DNA of 64,000 nucleotides from Aculops lycopersici (GCA_015350385.1 WNKI01000002.1:6368700-6432699); one strand, 5' to 3'. Shown: positions 28,530-41,045, counted from the first letter of the stretch. Program-made: numbers and translations. Notes: generated by a model not told the origin, from the letters alone.

Positions 28530-31500
28530 GTCCACTAATAGAATGTGGACACAACGACAAAATATATCTTAAATATTCTGAGAAATATGAATGATACCTA
28601 CGAATAGATGGCACATTTGGGGCTAATGTTAATGGAACAATTAGTTGGGGTTGATTCGTTTGTATTTACATTGAGTCAATACAGTATATATAAAGAATAA
28701 AGAAATAACTCGCCCACGATTGTTATGAGAGAAAACGCTCAAACGAGTGTGATACAAAATTGAGAACAGCTGATACAATTTTCAGGCGGTGGCACATGAC
28801 TTTTCTCCTTGGCCTTCCTCGGCCACTCGTTGCTCGCGCCGTTGGCGATCACGCAACCAGAACAGACTCATTGGCTTGTGCCATTTTGACTATCAGCCTT
28901 AAAGTTACCAATCCAGTACAATAATGGAGAGTGGAAAAAGGTAAACTCTCTTACTGAATACTATCCCGTGATGAGTTGATTATAGGAAGGTGTCAGCTCA
29001 GGTGAGCGATGATGATATGCCAATGAATCGACATTTCTAGTTCCAAAACTCAGTTATCTCCATCATTCTCTTAGTCGGTCAAGCTCATTCTGTCACGCGC
29101 AGTTGACCTTGAGGATCATTGGCGCTACAAAAGACGAGGAGCAACAGTTGATTCTGGAAGGACAACCGAGGGAAGCCACCTTGATTGTACTAATAAAGAC
29201 TACCGCTTTTTTCTTGTTGTCCGGAGGAAATACCATCGCTGTCGTCTTGGTTGTCAAAAGTGGATGACTCACAACACTTAACTCGGTGATACAATTGGCG
29301 GGCGTCTAGCAACTTCCCCTCCTAGTCATTGTCGACATTCAAGGCAAACACTAGTGAGAAAAGTGGTAGTAGAGAGGCTAGCTAGCTAGCTAGCTTGACG
29401 AGCAATGGACACGCAGCTTGCCATCGACCTGGAATCAGGAGCCTCTACGTTTTTGCCAAACAATTTGTTTGTCGCACTCACCTGAGTTCCCACTCACTAG
29501 CTTACTAACTTGTTCATTTACTTTGCGCCGTCTATAGAACAAGAGGGACACCCAGAACGAGAGAAAGAGAGGGAGAGGGACTTTGTCTCCTATTGGTAGG
29601 GCGATAAATACACTGTGCTGCTTGCATCATAAAGCGGCCAAGTGTGGCGACTCAAAACGTCACTAATATAAGCGGTTGTGGCGGCGGTGGCAGCAAAGGC
29701 AACGGCAACTGGGGCCAGTGTTTTTATTAAGGTAAAATGTAAACCAACTTTTTGAGATTAAGAGAGTGAGTTTCATTCTCTTTAAAGTTGCTCTCTTGCT
29801 ATCCTGTGGCGAGTATATGTTTTTTCCGCGCCGCTAGGTGCAACATCAACTAACAAAACTAAGAAGACGAAATGGAAAAATGAAACCTCTTACGATGGTT
29901 TTTGATGAGGCCGTTGCATGTTTTCCATCACTTTACCTCATGAAAAAACACACACATCAGCTATTTCATCTCTCGCATCCACATACTTTATAAGACTTTC
30001 ACTTTCTCTCTCGCTTTCGCCATGCCAGTTTCCTAGTTTTAGGTTCCCATCTTATATTTCAATTGGCTTTCGAGGCAAAGTCGACGCGAATGGCAAAGGT
30101 GAGAGTCTGATGGAAGTCACGGCCTCGTTTCCACTCCATGGGCGCGCAGTGGCCTCCTACTGTTGTCGAGGTAGTAGGAGCAGCAACAATGGTGGCCACT
30201 CTCAGTTTCGTCGGAGGTCTAGGCGGCGCTGCGGTTGTCGCAGTTGCTCCTTTTGCCCAAGCAGCAACAGGCTCGTCGACCGTGAGTCGGCCGCTGTTGT
30301 TTTCATCACCAGTATTGAAGCTAGACTCCGCTTAGAATGGCAAGCTAGCTTTCCAGTAAGAGATAGATAGGGAGAGAGAAGAGACATGGTGAGACATCCA
30401 TTTAAGGTTGTGGCTCGGCCGCCTCCCCTTCCGTTGGCGTCTCTTTGCCGCCCACCACCACCATCACCACTACTGCTACTCCTCCTACTAGATTTGCAAA
30501 TGCCGCTACCCCGGTGAGCTGCTCTCCGTGGAGCGAGCCAGCTGAGCCCATCCAACTAAGTAATACCTAAACCTTAAATGGTTTGCCAAGCATGCGTTAC
30601 GCGACAAGACGCTGAGCTAGCGCCCCTAGGTCCCAGCGTCGTTGCGCTTGCCGCTGCGATGATTGGATTCAAGCCAAACAAGCGCGACTCTCTCACTATT
30701 CAACTGTTGCTTCAATGGTGCTCTTCAGCTTAGTTATCTCTCTTCCGAGTTGCTGTTGCTCTCCCCTCTTTTGTCCAATTGCTTGGGCTAATTTCAGCAG
30801 TGTGTCGCCCCTCTCTTGCGATGCTCCCGATTTTTCCGCCTGCGCGGATCCTTGCGCTTCTCGACAAAAACCCGCCGTTGGCTAGATCATCCCAACGACC
30901 TTAAAAGGGTCTCGAGTTCACCCTAAGTAGCGCCGGCGCAAACAGACTTTAGATAGACGGACCGCGAGAGGGGAGCATAAGACGAGGCTCCGCTGGAAAG
31001 CTTCAAGAAACTTAACAATTTGCCTGCCGCCCCCGCTCGCCCGTTGCAATCTGAATCACGGATAGTAAAGTGAATGTCGCCGAGGTAACTTTACATTTAG
31101 GAGGCCCCACTATCTTTCTCTTTGGTTTGGTTTAGTTTGGTAAAGTGGCTCAGCACACGATAGCAATGGCGGACCGCAGGAGTTTGGGGGACAGGCAAGT
31201 TATTTGAAGAAAATCGAGACGAGGAGTGCAACAGATTTGCGCTGCTCTGTCCCGCTATTAGTAGTGATATCCAGACGAAGCAGGAGGAGGGGGAAGTGAG
31301 ACTTTTCATTGAGAATCCCTCAAGTTTTGCCTTGCCGACGAGCCAGCCAGCCTGATGAAAGTGAAAGGGATAACTATTTGATTACAATTTAGTGTTACAG
31401 ACTCCTTAGGGGGGAGAGAGGAAGCCAAAGGTTTCAGGCCCTATAGCACTTTCAACCAGTAAATCGCTGCCCCCAAACTAGCGACGACTCAGCTAAACGA

Positions 31501-31714
31501 AAAGGTATCGCAAGTCGTCAGGCTAACTCGCTGTCTAGCTCGCCAGCTAGGTGCACTTGCGGAGGACATAGCGTAGCTATAGTAAGGTTGAGGGTGGGGG
31601 TGAGAGAGTAATGGTAAGAGTAAGAGGGGGAGTAGCAGGAGCAGGCTAAATTATTAACACCTGAGAGGAGAGGAGAAAGTGTATAGCCTAGGAGAGTGGA
31701 ATTAATTCTTTAGA

Positions 31715-31760
31715 AAGAGAAAGAGAGAGAGAGAGAGAGTGAGAGAAAGAGAGGAAGAGG
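31715..31760. repeat. GA-rich tract upstream of Mhc TATA
   Basis: GAGAGAGAGAGA runs about 250 bp upstream of the TATA box. Such tracts can bind GAGA-type factors in arthropods; that is inference. Confidence 0.6.
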
Positions 31761-31991
31761 AAGGGAATCGATATATTCGCACTCATAGATTACAAATAGT
31801 TGAGATTTTGTCGTCGTCGTAATCGTCAACTTTTAAGAGAAAGTTGTAATTTTATAATAATAATTATAATAATAATATTCGTCTTCGTCGTCGTTATTAT
31901 TGTTATTACTATTAATATCAATATTATCATCATTAAACTAAAACCAACTAATTGAATATTATAATCATTACTCTTATCAAGATTTTTATAT

Positions 31992-31999
31992 TATAAATA
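31992..31999 (+). promoter_or_regulatory. TATA box of Mhc
   Basis: TATAAATA at 31992-31999, within TTATAAATATAAATATC, 156 bp before the Mhc ATG. A start of transcription near 32020-32025 would give an unspliced 5' UTR of about 130 nt ending in the strong context GCCACCATG. Confidence 0.55.
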
Positions 32000-32154
32000 T
32001 AAATATCGACAGTCAAAAAAGAACAGGAAGTTGAACTATTTAACTAATCGCAAATTACAAGTTACACTCAAACAGAAACAATCGAACAGAAGTTGAAGCG
32101 TGTATTTCAAGTCAATTGTCTAACAACTAGAACAACAACAAAACTACAGCCACC

Positions 32155-35100
32155 ATGCCACCTAAGCCAGATGTGGGTGAGGACCCAGATCCAACCCCAT
32201 ACTTGTATGTATCGTTGGAGCAAAAGAGAAAGGACCAAACTAAGCCTTACGATGGTAAGAAGATGGTTTGGATCCCAGACGAGAAGGAAGGTTTTGTTAT
32301 CGGTGAGATTGTCTCAACTAAGGGCGATATTATAACCGTTAGCTACAAGGGCGAGGAGAAGCAGCTTAAGAAGGAGTTGGTGCAACAGGTCAATCCACCC
32401 AAGTATGAGAAGGCTGACGATATGTCAAATTTAACCTATTTGAACGACGCCAGTGTCTTGTACAACTTGAAGGAGAGATATTATGCCAATTTGATTTACA
32501 CATACTCGGGTCTCTTTTGTGTTGCCATCAATCCATACAAGAGATTCCCAATTTACACCAACAGAGTTGTGCAAATGTACCGTGGCCGTCGTCGCCAGGA
32601 GATGCCGCCCCATTTGTTTGCCATTGCCGATGGTGCTTACACTGACATGATTGCCAACCGTGAGAACCAATCTATGTTGATTACTGGTGAGTCGGGAGCT
32701 GGTAAAACTGAGAACACCAAGAAGGTTATTGCCTACTTCGCAAACGTTGGTGCCACCACCAAGAAGGATGATCCAAACAAGAAGGGTGCTAACTTGGAGG
32801 ACCAAGTCGTTCAAACCAATCCAGTTCTTGAATCTTTTGGTAACGCCAAGACTGTTCGTAACGATAACTCGTCGCGTTTTGGTAAATTCATTAGAATTCA
32901 CTTTGGCCCCATGGGCAAGCTGGCTGGTGCCGATATTGAAACCTACCTGCTGGAGAAGGCTCGTGTTATTTCGCAACAACCATTGGAGCGTTCGTACCAC
33001 ATCTTCTACCAGATTATGTCCGGTGCAATCCCAGGATTGAGGGGTAAGTTATCTTGAGGTATCTTCTTTGCGGTTAAGAGTGGATTTGAGTGAGGGGTAA
33101 TATTAGTGAGGATAGAATATTGTAGTTAGTCTTCAAGATTACAGTTACAATATACTCGTCTCCCAACCTGCAAATTTGACCAGAAAAAACAACAATAACA
33201 ACAATCTGGTTAACATGAATACTTGATAATCTCCAATCTCCAAAATAACAATCATCCTACAACGACTACCAATAGAGAAACTCCTACTTGACGAGGATAT
33301 CTACAAGTACCACTTCGTCTCCCAGGGTAAAATTGAAATCCCAGGTGTTGACGACTGCGAGGAGGCTAAGTTGACTGACGTTCGTATCTATTGAATTAAT
33401 ATGTTACTTCGGCTAGCCTCATCACGCGGGAACGGTGATACACTTGTGGTCCTGGCTACCAGTCCATCCGTTGAGATCTCACACATGTCCTGTCAGCTCC
33501 AAGACACAAAAACTCTCGATTTATGTCAATTTCCCGCAATATCCTGCAATTAGTTTAGTTCAGCTTCCCGATAGTTCGTCTTGGTCCCTAGCAATGATCC
33601 CGCAAAGCAAGCAAAGCAATAGCAGCGAGCAGTAATGATTGTAGTGGCCTTTTGGAATGAGCTTCTTCATCGCTATAATAGTTTAGTTATGTGCAATAGA
33701 TGAACTAATCGTCAATTATCTTATGCTTCATGTCATGCTTTTTTCCATGAATTACAAATACAAATACAAACTTTATACTTACGTCACGTGATCAGAGAAA
33801 TTGTTGCTCGAGAAGGACATCAAGAAGTACCACTTCGTGTCTCAGGGTAAAACCGAGATTGCTGGTGTTGATGACAAGGAAGAGCATTTGATCACTGACG
33901 TAAGTATTGGAGTTTTCTCAGCAACTTGAGTTAGCTTAACTGCTGGATCAACAGGTTACATGTGGTCTGAGCAACGGTTCATTGGTAGCCATACTACAGG
34001 GGCAATCGCCACTTCCGCTGGATGGTAATGCTGGTAAAAGATTTATAGTTGATTGAATGCTAACATTTCCCTCGTTATCTAATAATTATAGAACGCCTTT
34101 GACGTCTTGGGTTTCACCCAAGAGGAGAAGGATGACATCTACAAGATCACTGCTGCTGTCATGCACTTCGGTGAGATGCGCTTCAAGCAAAGACCTCGTG
34201 AGGAGCAAGCTGAGGCTGATGGAACCGAGGAGGGTGAGAAGGTCGCCCACTTGTTGGGTTTGAACTCCGCTGACTTGTACAAGAACTTGCTTAAACCCCG
34301 TGTCAAGGTCGGAAACGAGTTTGTCACCAAGGGTCAGACAGCCAACCAATGTAACTACGCTATTGGTGCTCTGTCGAAGGCTATGTTTGACAGGACATTC
34401 AAGTGGCTAGTTAAGAGATTGAACGAGACCTTGGACACAAAGCAGAAGAGACAATACTTCATTGGCGTGCTTGATATTGCTGGTTTTGAGATCTTTGACG
34501 TAAGTAGTTTTATCAATAATCTTGACTTTTCCCTCATAAATCTAATAACATTTAGGTCGCCTCACTTTGGATCTGTCTAGATAACCATTTGGACAATGGT
34601 TTGGTCATATGAATCTATCACACAATCTTCTTAACACTCGAACCAAAACAAATCTTCCACTTTCATTTCAATTACTTATATAACATCATCAATCAATATG
34701 ATAGCTAAACGGTTTCGAGCAATTGTGCATTAACTTCACAAACGAGAAATTGCAACAATTCTTCAATCACCACATGTTTGTGCTCGAGCAAGAAGAGTAC
34801 AAGCGTGAGGGTATTGATTGGGAGTTTATTGATTTCGGTCTCGACCTACAAGCCTGTATTGACTTGATTGAAAAGGTGAGAATCTATGTTCAATTGATGT
34901 TAACTAAACACAAATCTACTCTCCTGCCCTCTCTGTATCGAAACAAAAAACTCCACAAATTGCAAAATTTCCTGGGTCAATATCTGATTATCTCCCGTGA
35001 TTGGATCGATACAAATATAATATTCTGGTTGAAATATCTATAATCTTGTCCTCTCTGTGATAAACAAAAACCCAAACCCGTTGGAACCAACGATATCCCC

Positions 35101-38100
35101 AAAAACGTAACATTTTGGCGCGTTTGTTCGCTGGCGAACATTTCACAATCCTCCGGGCCAACTGCGCGGCCTACGTGTTAATCCTCTGGCCTCCAAATGA
35201 CCTGCAACAACTCCATATCAAAATTATATCACTTTTATATGATCATATTATTATCGCCTGCTATATATATTACATGATTATCATGACATCGATAACTACA
35301 GTTCAACGGATTTGAGCAATTGTGCATCAACTTCACCAATGAGAAATTGCAACAATTTTTCAACCATCACATGTTCGTCCTCGAACAAGAGGAGTACAAG
35401 CGAGAGGGCATTGATTGGGAGTTTATCGACTTTGGTATGGATCTCCAGGCCTGTATTGAGTTGATTGAGAAGGTAATAGTCCATTCCAGTTGCAAAGCAC
35501 ATCAAATTACATCATGGTCAGCCAAACTCCCGCAAACACCCAAATTACCTGCTAAACCACCACCTTAAATTATATCCACCAAGACCACCTTCATATCCCG
35601 CTAGCTCTCTGTTATAATACATGAGATACTACTTGCATATTTCGAATTCCTCTAATCTGCCAACAATCATAAGCAACCAGCACGAGCCGCCATTTTTATC
35701 CCCGCTTGATAGTTTAGTTAACGTCACAAGCTTTGATGTATTCAAATGAATTAAGAAAAGAAAGATGATTACTAACTCATTCCCAAATAATGCGATTTCT
35801 ATCGTACGAATTTAGCCCATGGGTATCTTGTCAATTCTAGAGGAGGAGTCTATGTTCCCCAAGGCTACTGACAAGACCTTCGAGGAGAAGCTGAAGACAA
35901 ACCATCTTGGAAAGTCAGGTAATTTGGTCAAGCCCAAGCCACCTAAGCCAGGCTGCCCAGAGGCCCACTTTGGTATTGTCCACTACGCTGGTACTGTGCC
36001 ATACAACTTGACTGGTTGGTTGGAGAAGAACAAGGATCCATTGAACGACTCAGTTGTCGACCAGTTGAAGCATGGTAGCAACAAGTTGTGCATTGCCATC
36101 TTTGAGGACCATCCAGGTTTGGGTGGAGGTGACTCTGGCGGTGCTGGTGGTAAGGGTGGTCGTAAGAAGGGTTCCGGTTTCCAGACTGTATCTGGTCTTT
36201 ACCGTGAGCAATTGAACAAGTTGATGACCACCTTGAGATCGACCCAACCTCACTTTGTCCGTTGTATTATTCCCAACGAGACCAAGTCACCAGGAGTAAT
36301 TGACTCGCATTTGGTTATGCACCAGCTGACATGTAACGGTGTGCTCGAGGGTATCCGTATTTGTCGTAAGGGTTTCCCCAACAGAATGGTGTACCACGAC
36401 TTCAAGCAACGGTAAGTTATTTTAGAATGACATAAGAAAAACAAATAGACCACCTTAGATTGCCTAGAGTGATGAGAATGCGAGATTAGATCCACCAAGT
36501 TCAAATTCATAGATCTACCAACATCATTACGATGTGATCACATCAAGTGTATGATTTTCCGATTATGTTAACTCCGAATCCACCACAACCAATCAATAAT
36601 CTCCACAAAAAAACAAACAAACAGTTATTACATTTTGGCCCCGCAAAGAGATGGCAAGTTTGTTGACGCTAAGGCTTCAACTGCTGCCGTCTTGCAAACC
36701 ATCCAACTTGACGAGAACGATTACCGTCTTGGTCACACAAAGGCAAGATATGCGTCCCAAACTCTCCAAATTATACTTCGTTTGAGTTTTATCGAGTTTC
36801 CAAAACTGTGCAAATGAAATCATTCCTTTACCATCTCCAGCAGACCCAAGTCATCTATTTATATTCACCTGTAAACTACCTGCTTGACCCAACGAACCTT
36901 ATCTCTCCTGACTAGCGCCTGTTATATAAGCCTAAATGATACCAGATGGTAAAAACGCCTGATATCTAGCCTGTTCAATTACAATCATATTATCCAAACA
37001 ATAGTTGAGGCAATCTAGTGAGGTCATATCAAATAGAATAACCACAAGTAGTTGTAGACATAGAAAACTAACTTTCAACGCTTCAATCAATGCGCTCGCT
37101 TCGAGTAGTTACACAATCTTGGCGCCAACTGTACTGCCAAAGGGTTTCGTCGACGCTAGAGAAGCAACAATCAAGGTTGTTAAAGAGATTGCTCTCGATG
37201 ACAACGACTACAGATTTGGTCACACAAAGGTATTGCATCTGGTTACTACCCCTTAGCTTTTGAACTTACTCACCCTCTCACTTGCTTTGTATTCAACTCA
37301 CTCTACCCTAAAACCCATGAATAACCCTAAACCCAAAACTAACATTTGCTCTCAAGCTACTTGGAAACTCGCCGACTCTTTCGTTGTTGATTTGCTTCAA
37401 CAACAAATCGATTTTCATTAATTCATCATACTAACATTTCCACTCACAAAAACGATGAATAATGATGATAATTAGATTTTCTTCCGTGCCGGTGTGCTCG
37501 GTAGACTCGAGGAGATGCGTGACGAGCGTCTAGGTAAGATTCTAACCTGGATGCAAGCTTGGGTCAGATGGTACCTGGTCAAGAAGAACTTCAAGCGTCT
37601 CCAAGAGCAACGTGTTGCCTTGTTGGTCATTCAGCGCAACTTGAGAAAGTTCTTGCAACTCCGCAACTGGCTCTGGTGGAAGCTATACTCCAAGGTAAAG
37701 CCATTGCTAAATGTTGCTCGTGTAGAGGACGAGCTAAAGGCAATGGAGGAGAAGCTCAAGAAGGAGCACGAGGCTTTCGAGAAGGAGGAGAAGTTGAGAA
37801 AGGAGTTGGAGGGACAGAATGTCAAGTTGTTGCAAGAGAAGAACGACTTGTTCTTGCAGCTTGAGGCTGAACGCAACCAAGCTGGTGACATTGAGGAGCG
37901 TCTATCGCGAGTTATGGCCCAAAAGGGAGACTTGGACTCACAGTTGAACGATCTACAGGACCGTTTGGCCCATGAGGAGGAGCAACACAACCACCTGTCG
38001 CAACAAAAGCGTAAGGTTGAACAGGAGCTATCGCATGTCAAGAAGCAGGCCGAGGATTTGGAGATGGCTTTGCAGAAGGCCGAGTCGGACAAGAATTCCA

Positions 38101-41045
38101 AGGAGCACCAAATCCGTAACTTGAACGATGAGATTGCCCACCAAGATGAGCTCATCAACAAGATGAACAAGGAGAAGAAGAACTTACAAGAGCAAAACCA
38201 AAAGACCACTGAAGATCTACAGGTTGCCGAGGACAAGGTTAACCATTTGAACAAGGTTAAGACAAAGTTGGAGCAATCCCTCGACGAGATGGAGGACCAA
38301 CTTGAGCGCGAGAAGAAGGTTCGCGCCGATATGGACAAGCAGAAGAGGAAGGTCGAGTCAGATTTGAAGTTGTCGCAGGAGGCTGTCGCCGACTTGGAGA
38401 AGTCCAAGAAGGAGCTAGAAACAGCCAACCAGCGCAAGGAGAAGGAGCTCCAAGCGCTCACCTCCAAGTTAGAGGACGAGCAAGCATTGGTTGCTAGATT
38501 ACAAAAGCAAATCAAGGAGCTACAAGCTCGCATTGAGGAGTTGCAGGAGGAATTGGATGCCGAGCGCCAAGCTCGCGCCAAGGCCGAGAAGCAACGCGCT
38601 GAGCTATCAAGAGAAATTGAGGAGCTCACCGAGAGATTGGAAGAGGCTGGAGGAGCCACAAGCACCCAATTGGAGATGAACAAGAGGCGCGAGGCCGAGC
38701 TGACCAAGTTGCGCCGCGACCTAGAGGAGGCCACAGTTCAACATGACCAAACTGTTGCCCAGCTAAGAAAGAAGAACAATGACACCTGTGCCGAGATGAG
38801 CGAACAAATTGATCAATTAAACAAGATCAAGGCTCGTCTAGAGAAGGAGAAGGCGTCGTTGGCGTCAGAGAACCAGGAGTTGCATTCAGCTGTGGACCAA
38901 AGTGGCAAGAATGCTGCAAATATTGAGAAGCAGAACAAGCAAATGGAGATGCAAATTGGTGAACTGTCGCACAAGCTGGAGGAGGCCAACAGGACAATTG
39001 GTGATTTTGATACCTCAAAGAAGAAGTTGGTTGTAGAGAATTCCGAGCTACAACGTCAGCTAGAGGAGGCAGAGTCACAATTGGCTCAGCTAGGCAAGCT
39101 TAAGTCCTCATTGCAAACACAACTTGAGGATGCTAAGCGTAGCGCCGATGAGGAATCACGCGAGCGCGCTTCCATTTTGGGCAAATTCCGTAACCTAGAA
39201 CATGATCTAGACAACCTACGCGAGCAATTGGATGAGGAACAAGAGGCTAAGGCTGACCTACAGCGTCAATTGTCGAAGGCCAATGCGGAGATTCAAACCT
39301 GGAGAACCAAGTACGAGTCGGAGGGCTTGGCTCGCTTGGAGGAGCTAGAGGATGCCAAGAAGAAGATTGGCATTAAGTTGCAAGAGGCCGAGGAGCATAT
39401 CGAGCAACTCAACGTCAAGTGCTCTGGATTGGAGAAGACCAAGCAGAGATTGTCTGGCGAGATTGAGGATATGCAAATTGAGGTCGAGAAGGCAACTGCC
39501 CTAGCTGCCACCTTAGAGAAGAAGCAAAAGACATTCGACAAGATTATCAGCGAATGGAAGCAACGTGTTGATGATCTATCTGCCGAGCTAGATGCCTCCC
39601 AGAAGGAATGCCGCAACTACTCAACCGAATTGTTCAAACTGCGCGCCCACTACGAGGAGAGCCAGGAGCAATACGATGTTGTTAAGCGCGAGAACAAGAA
39701 CCTCCAAGATGAGATCAAGGATCTACTTGACCAACTTGGCGAGGGAGGAAGATCGGTGCACGAGCTTGAGAAGGCCCGCAAGCGTTTGGAGCTAGAGAAG
39801 GAGGAGCTACAAGCTGCTTTGGAGGAGGCCGAGGCTGCATTGGAGCAAGAGGAGAACAAGGTTCTACGTGCCCAATTGGAGCTATCGCAGGTACGCGCAG
39901 AGATTGACCGCAGGTTGCAGGAGAAGGAGGAGGAATTTGAGAACACACGCAAGAACCACCAACGTGCATTGGATTCAATGCAAGCTTCATTGGAGGCTGA
40001 GGCCAGGGGTAAGGCCGAGGCTTTGCGTATGAAGAAGAAGTTGGAGTCGGACATCAACGAGTTGGAGATTGCGCTTGACCACGCGAACAAGGCCAACGCT
40101 GAGGCCCAAAAGAACATCAAGAAGCACCAGCAACAGATTAAGGAGCTACAGGCTGCTCTAGAGGAGGAGCAACGTGCACGTGATGAGGCCCGCGAGCAGT
40201 ACGCTGCCTCGGAGCGCCGTTGCAACGCACTCCAGAGCGAGCTAGAGGAGAGCCGCCAACTATTGGAGCAAGCCGAGAGAGCTAGACGCAATGCCGAGCA
40301 AGAGTTGGCTGAGTTGCACGAACAATGCACCGAGCTATCGGGCAACAATGCTAGTCTTTCAATGGCCAAGAGGAAGTTGGAGGGCGAGATGCAAGCCCTA
40401 CAGGCTGATCTCGATGAGATGTTGAACGAGGCCAAGGCCAGCGAGGAGAAGGCTCGCAAGGCCATGGTTGATGCCGCTAGGTTGGCCGATGAATTGCGCG
40501 CCGAACAGGAGCACGCCCAACAGCAGGAGAAGATGCGCAAGGCCCAGGAGCAACAGATCAAGGACTTGCAGATCAGATTGGACGAGGCCGAACAGGCTGC
40601 GCTCAAGGGCGGCAAGAAGGTTATCGCCAAGTTGGAGCAAAAGGTTCGCGAGTTGGAACAAGAGTTGGATGGCGAGCAACGTCGCCACGCCGACGCAGCC
40701 AAGAACTTGCGCAAGACCGACCGCCGGGTCAAGGAGCTACAGTTCCAAGCGGAAGAGGACCGCAAGAACCAGGAAAGGATGCAGGATTTGGTGGACAAGT
40801 TGCAACAGAAACTCAAGACATACAAGAGACAAATCGAGGAGGCAGAGGAGATTGCCGCACTCAATTTGGCCAAGTACAGGAAGGCCCAACAAGAGTTGGA
40901 GGATGCCGAGGAGCGTGCGGATATGTCGGAGCAAGCGTTATCAAAGTTGCGTGCTAGAAATCGTAGCGGCGCCTCAACTGGACCAAGAGCACCAAGCCCA
41001 ACGCCAGGAGCTAGACCAAGACCCCGGGTGGCCGAGGCCGAGTAA
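32155..41045 (+). CDS. Mhc: Muscle myosin heavy chain with three pairs of alternative exons
   Basis: The motor of thick filaments. Exons read from splice sites: 32155-33043; exon 7a 33276-33379 or 7b 33796-33899; 34092-34499; exon 9a 34705-34875 or 9b 35302-35472; 35816-36411; exon 11a 36625-36742 or 11b 37109-37229; 37476-41045. One exon per pair gives 1951-1952 residues, normal for Mhc, and eight possible isoforms. The ATP-binding P-loop GESGAGKT is at residues 178-185. Loop 2 is Gly/Lys-rich (GGGDSGGAGGKGGRKKG), the converter is encoded by exon 11, and the lever and rod by the last exon. The 3.57-kb last exon covers the lever IQ region, S2 and the rest of the rod as one coiled coil, ending in a short non-helical Pro/Arg tail. 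In Drosophila the alternative exons 3, 7, 9, 11 and 15 vary. Here 7, 9 and 11 remain, while the regions of exons 3 and 15 are constitutive. Confidence 0.97.
33276..33379 (+). other. Mhc: Mhc alternative exon 7a
   Basis: 104 nt, encoding EKLLLDEDIYKYHFVSQGK and onward to KLTD after the split codon. It starts after ACCAATAG and ends at a weak donor GAC|GTTCGT. Same length and phase as 7b; including both would shift the frame. Confidence 0.9.
33796..33899 (+). other. Mhc: Mhc alternative exon 7b
   Basis: 104 nt, encoding EKLLLEKDIKKYHFVSQGK and onward to LITD. It starts after GTGATCAG and ends at a strong donor GAC|GTAAGT. This is the paralogue of 7a, and the one with the better splice site. 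Confidence 0.92.
34705..34875 (+). other. Mhc: Mhc alternative exon 9a
   Basis: 171 nt (57 codons, phase 0), the relay-helix region, starting LNGFEQLCINFTNEK and ending DLIEK|GTGAGA. It differs from 9b at only three residues. Confidence 0.93.
35302..35472 (+). other. Mhc: Mhc alternative exon 9b
   Basis: 171 nt, starting FNGFEQLCINFTNEK after acceptor AACTACAG and ending ELIEK|GTAATA. It is in phase 0, so double inclusion or skipping would keep the frame; exclusivity must be enforced by splicing itself. Confidence 0.93.
36625..36742 (+). other. Mhc: Mhc alternative exon 11a (GC donor)
   Basis: 118 nt, converter region YYILAPQRDGKFVDAKAS through LGHTK. Acceptor AAACAAACAG; the donor reads AAG|GCAAGA, a GC-AG type site. 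Confidence 0.88.
37109..37229 (+). other. Mhc: Mhc alternative exon 11b
   Basis: 121 nt, converter region YTILAPTVLPKGFVDAREAT through FGHTK, one codon longer than 11a. Acceptor TCGAGTAG, donor AAG|GTATTG. Confidence 0.9.

Larger units (their letters stand above)
28530..32154. other. Upstream and regulatory region of myosin heavy chain
   Basis: About 3.6 kb without a credible gene. It separates the divergent SEC10 and Mhc genes. A TATA-like GTATATATAAAG lies at 28682-28693 (usable in either direction). There is a GCTAGCTAGCTAGC run near 29381, several (GA)n tracts (31680-31760), GTC triplets and a TATA box at 31992. Muscle enhancers are expected but were not individually recognised. Confidence 0.5.

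Noticed and set aside
29918..30555. Frames on both strands in the Mhc upstream region
   Set aside because: Low-complexity Ser/Arg/Val products that overlap each other, with no family resemblance or splice support.
34876..35815. Repeated CCTCTCTGT-like motifs in the exon 9 introns as possible selector sequences
   Set aside because: No complementary docking sequence was found in the adjacent introns, so an RNA-pairing model is unsupported.
37631..38734. 367-codon open frame antisense to the Mhc rod (with another of 407 codons at 39650-40873)
   Set aside because: Both are Ser/Cys-rich mirrors of the Glu/Lys/Leu-rich coiled-coil codons (GAG and CTC/TTG complements). They have no independent start, domain or polyA signal.
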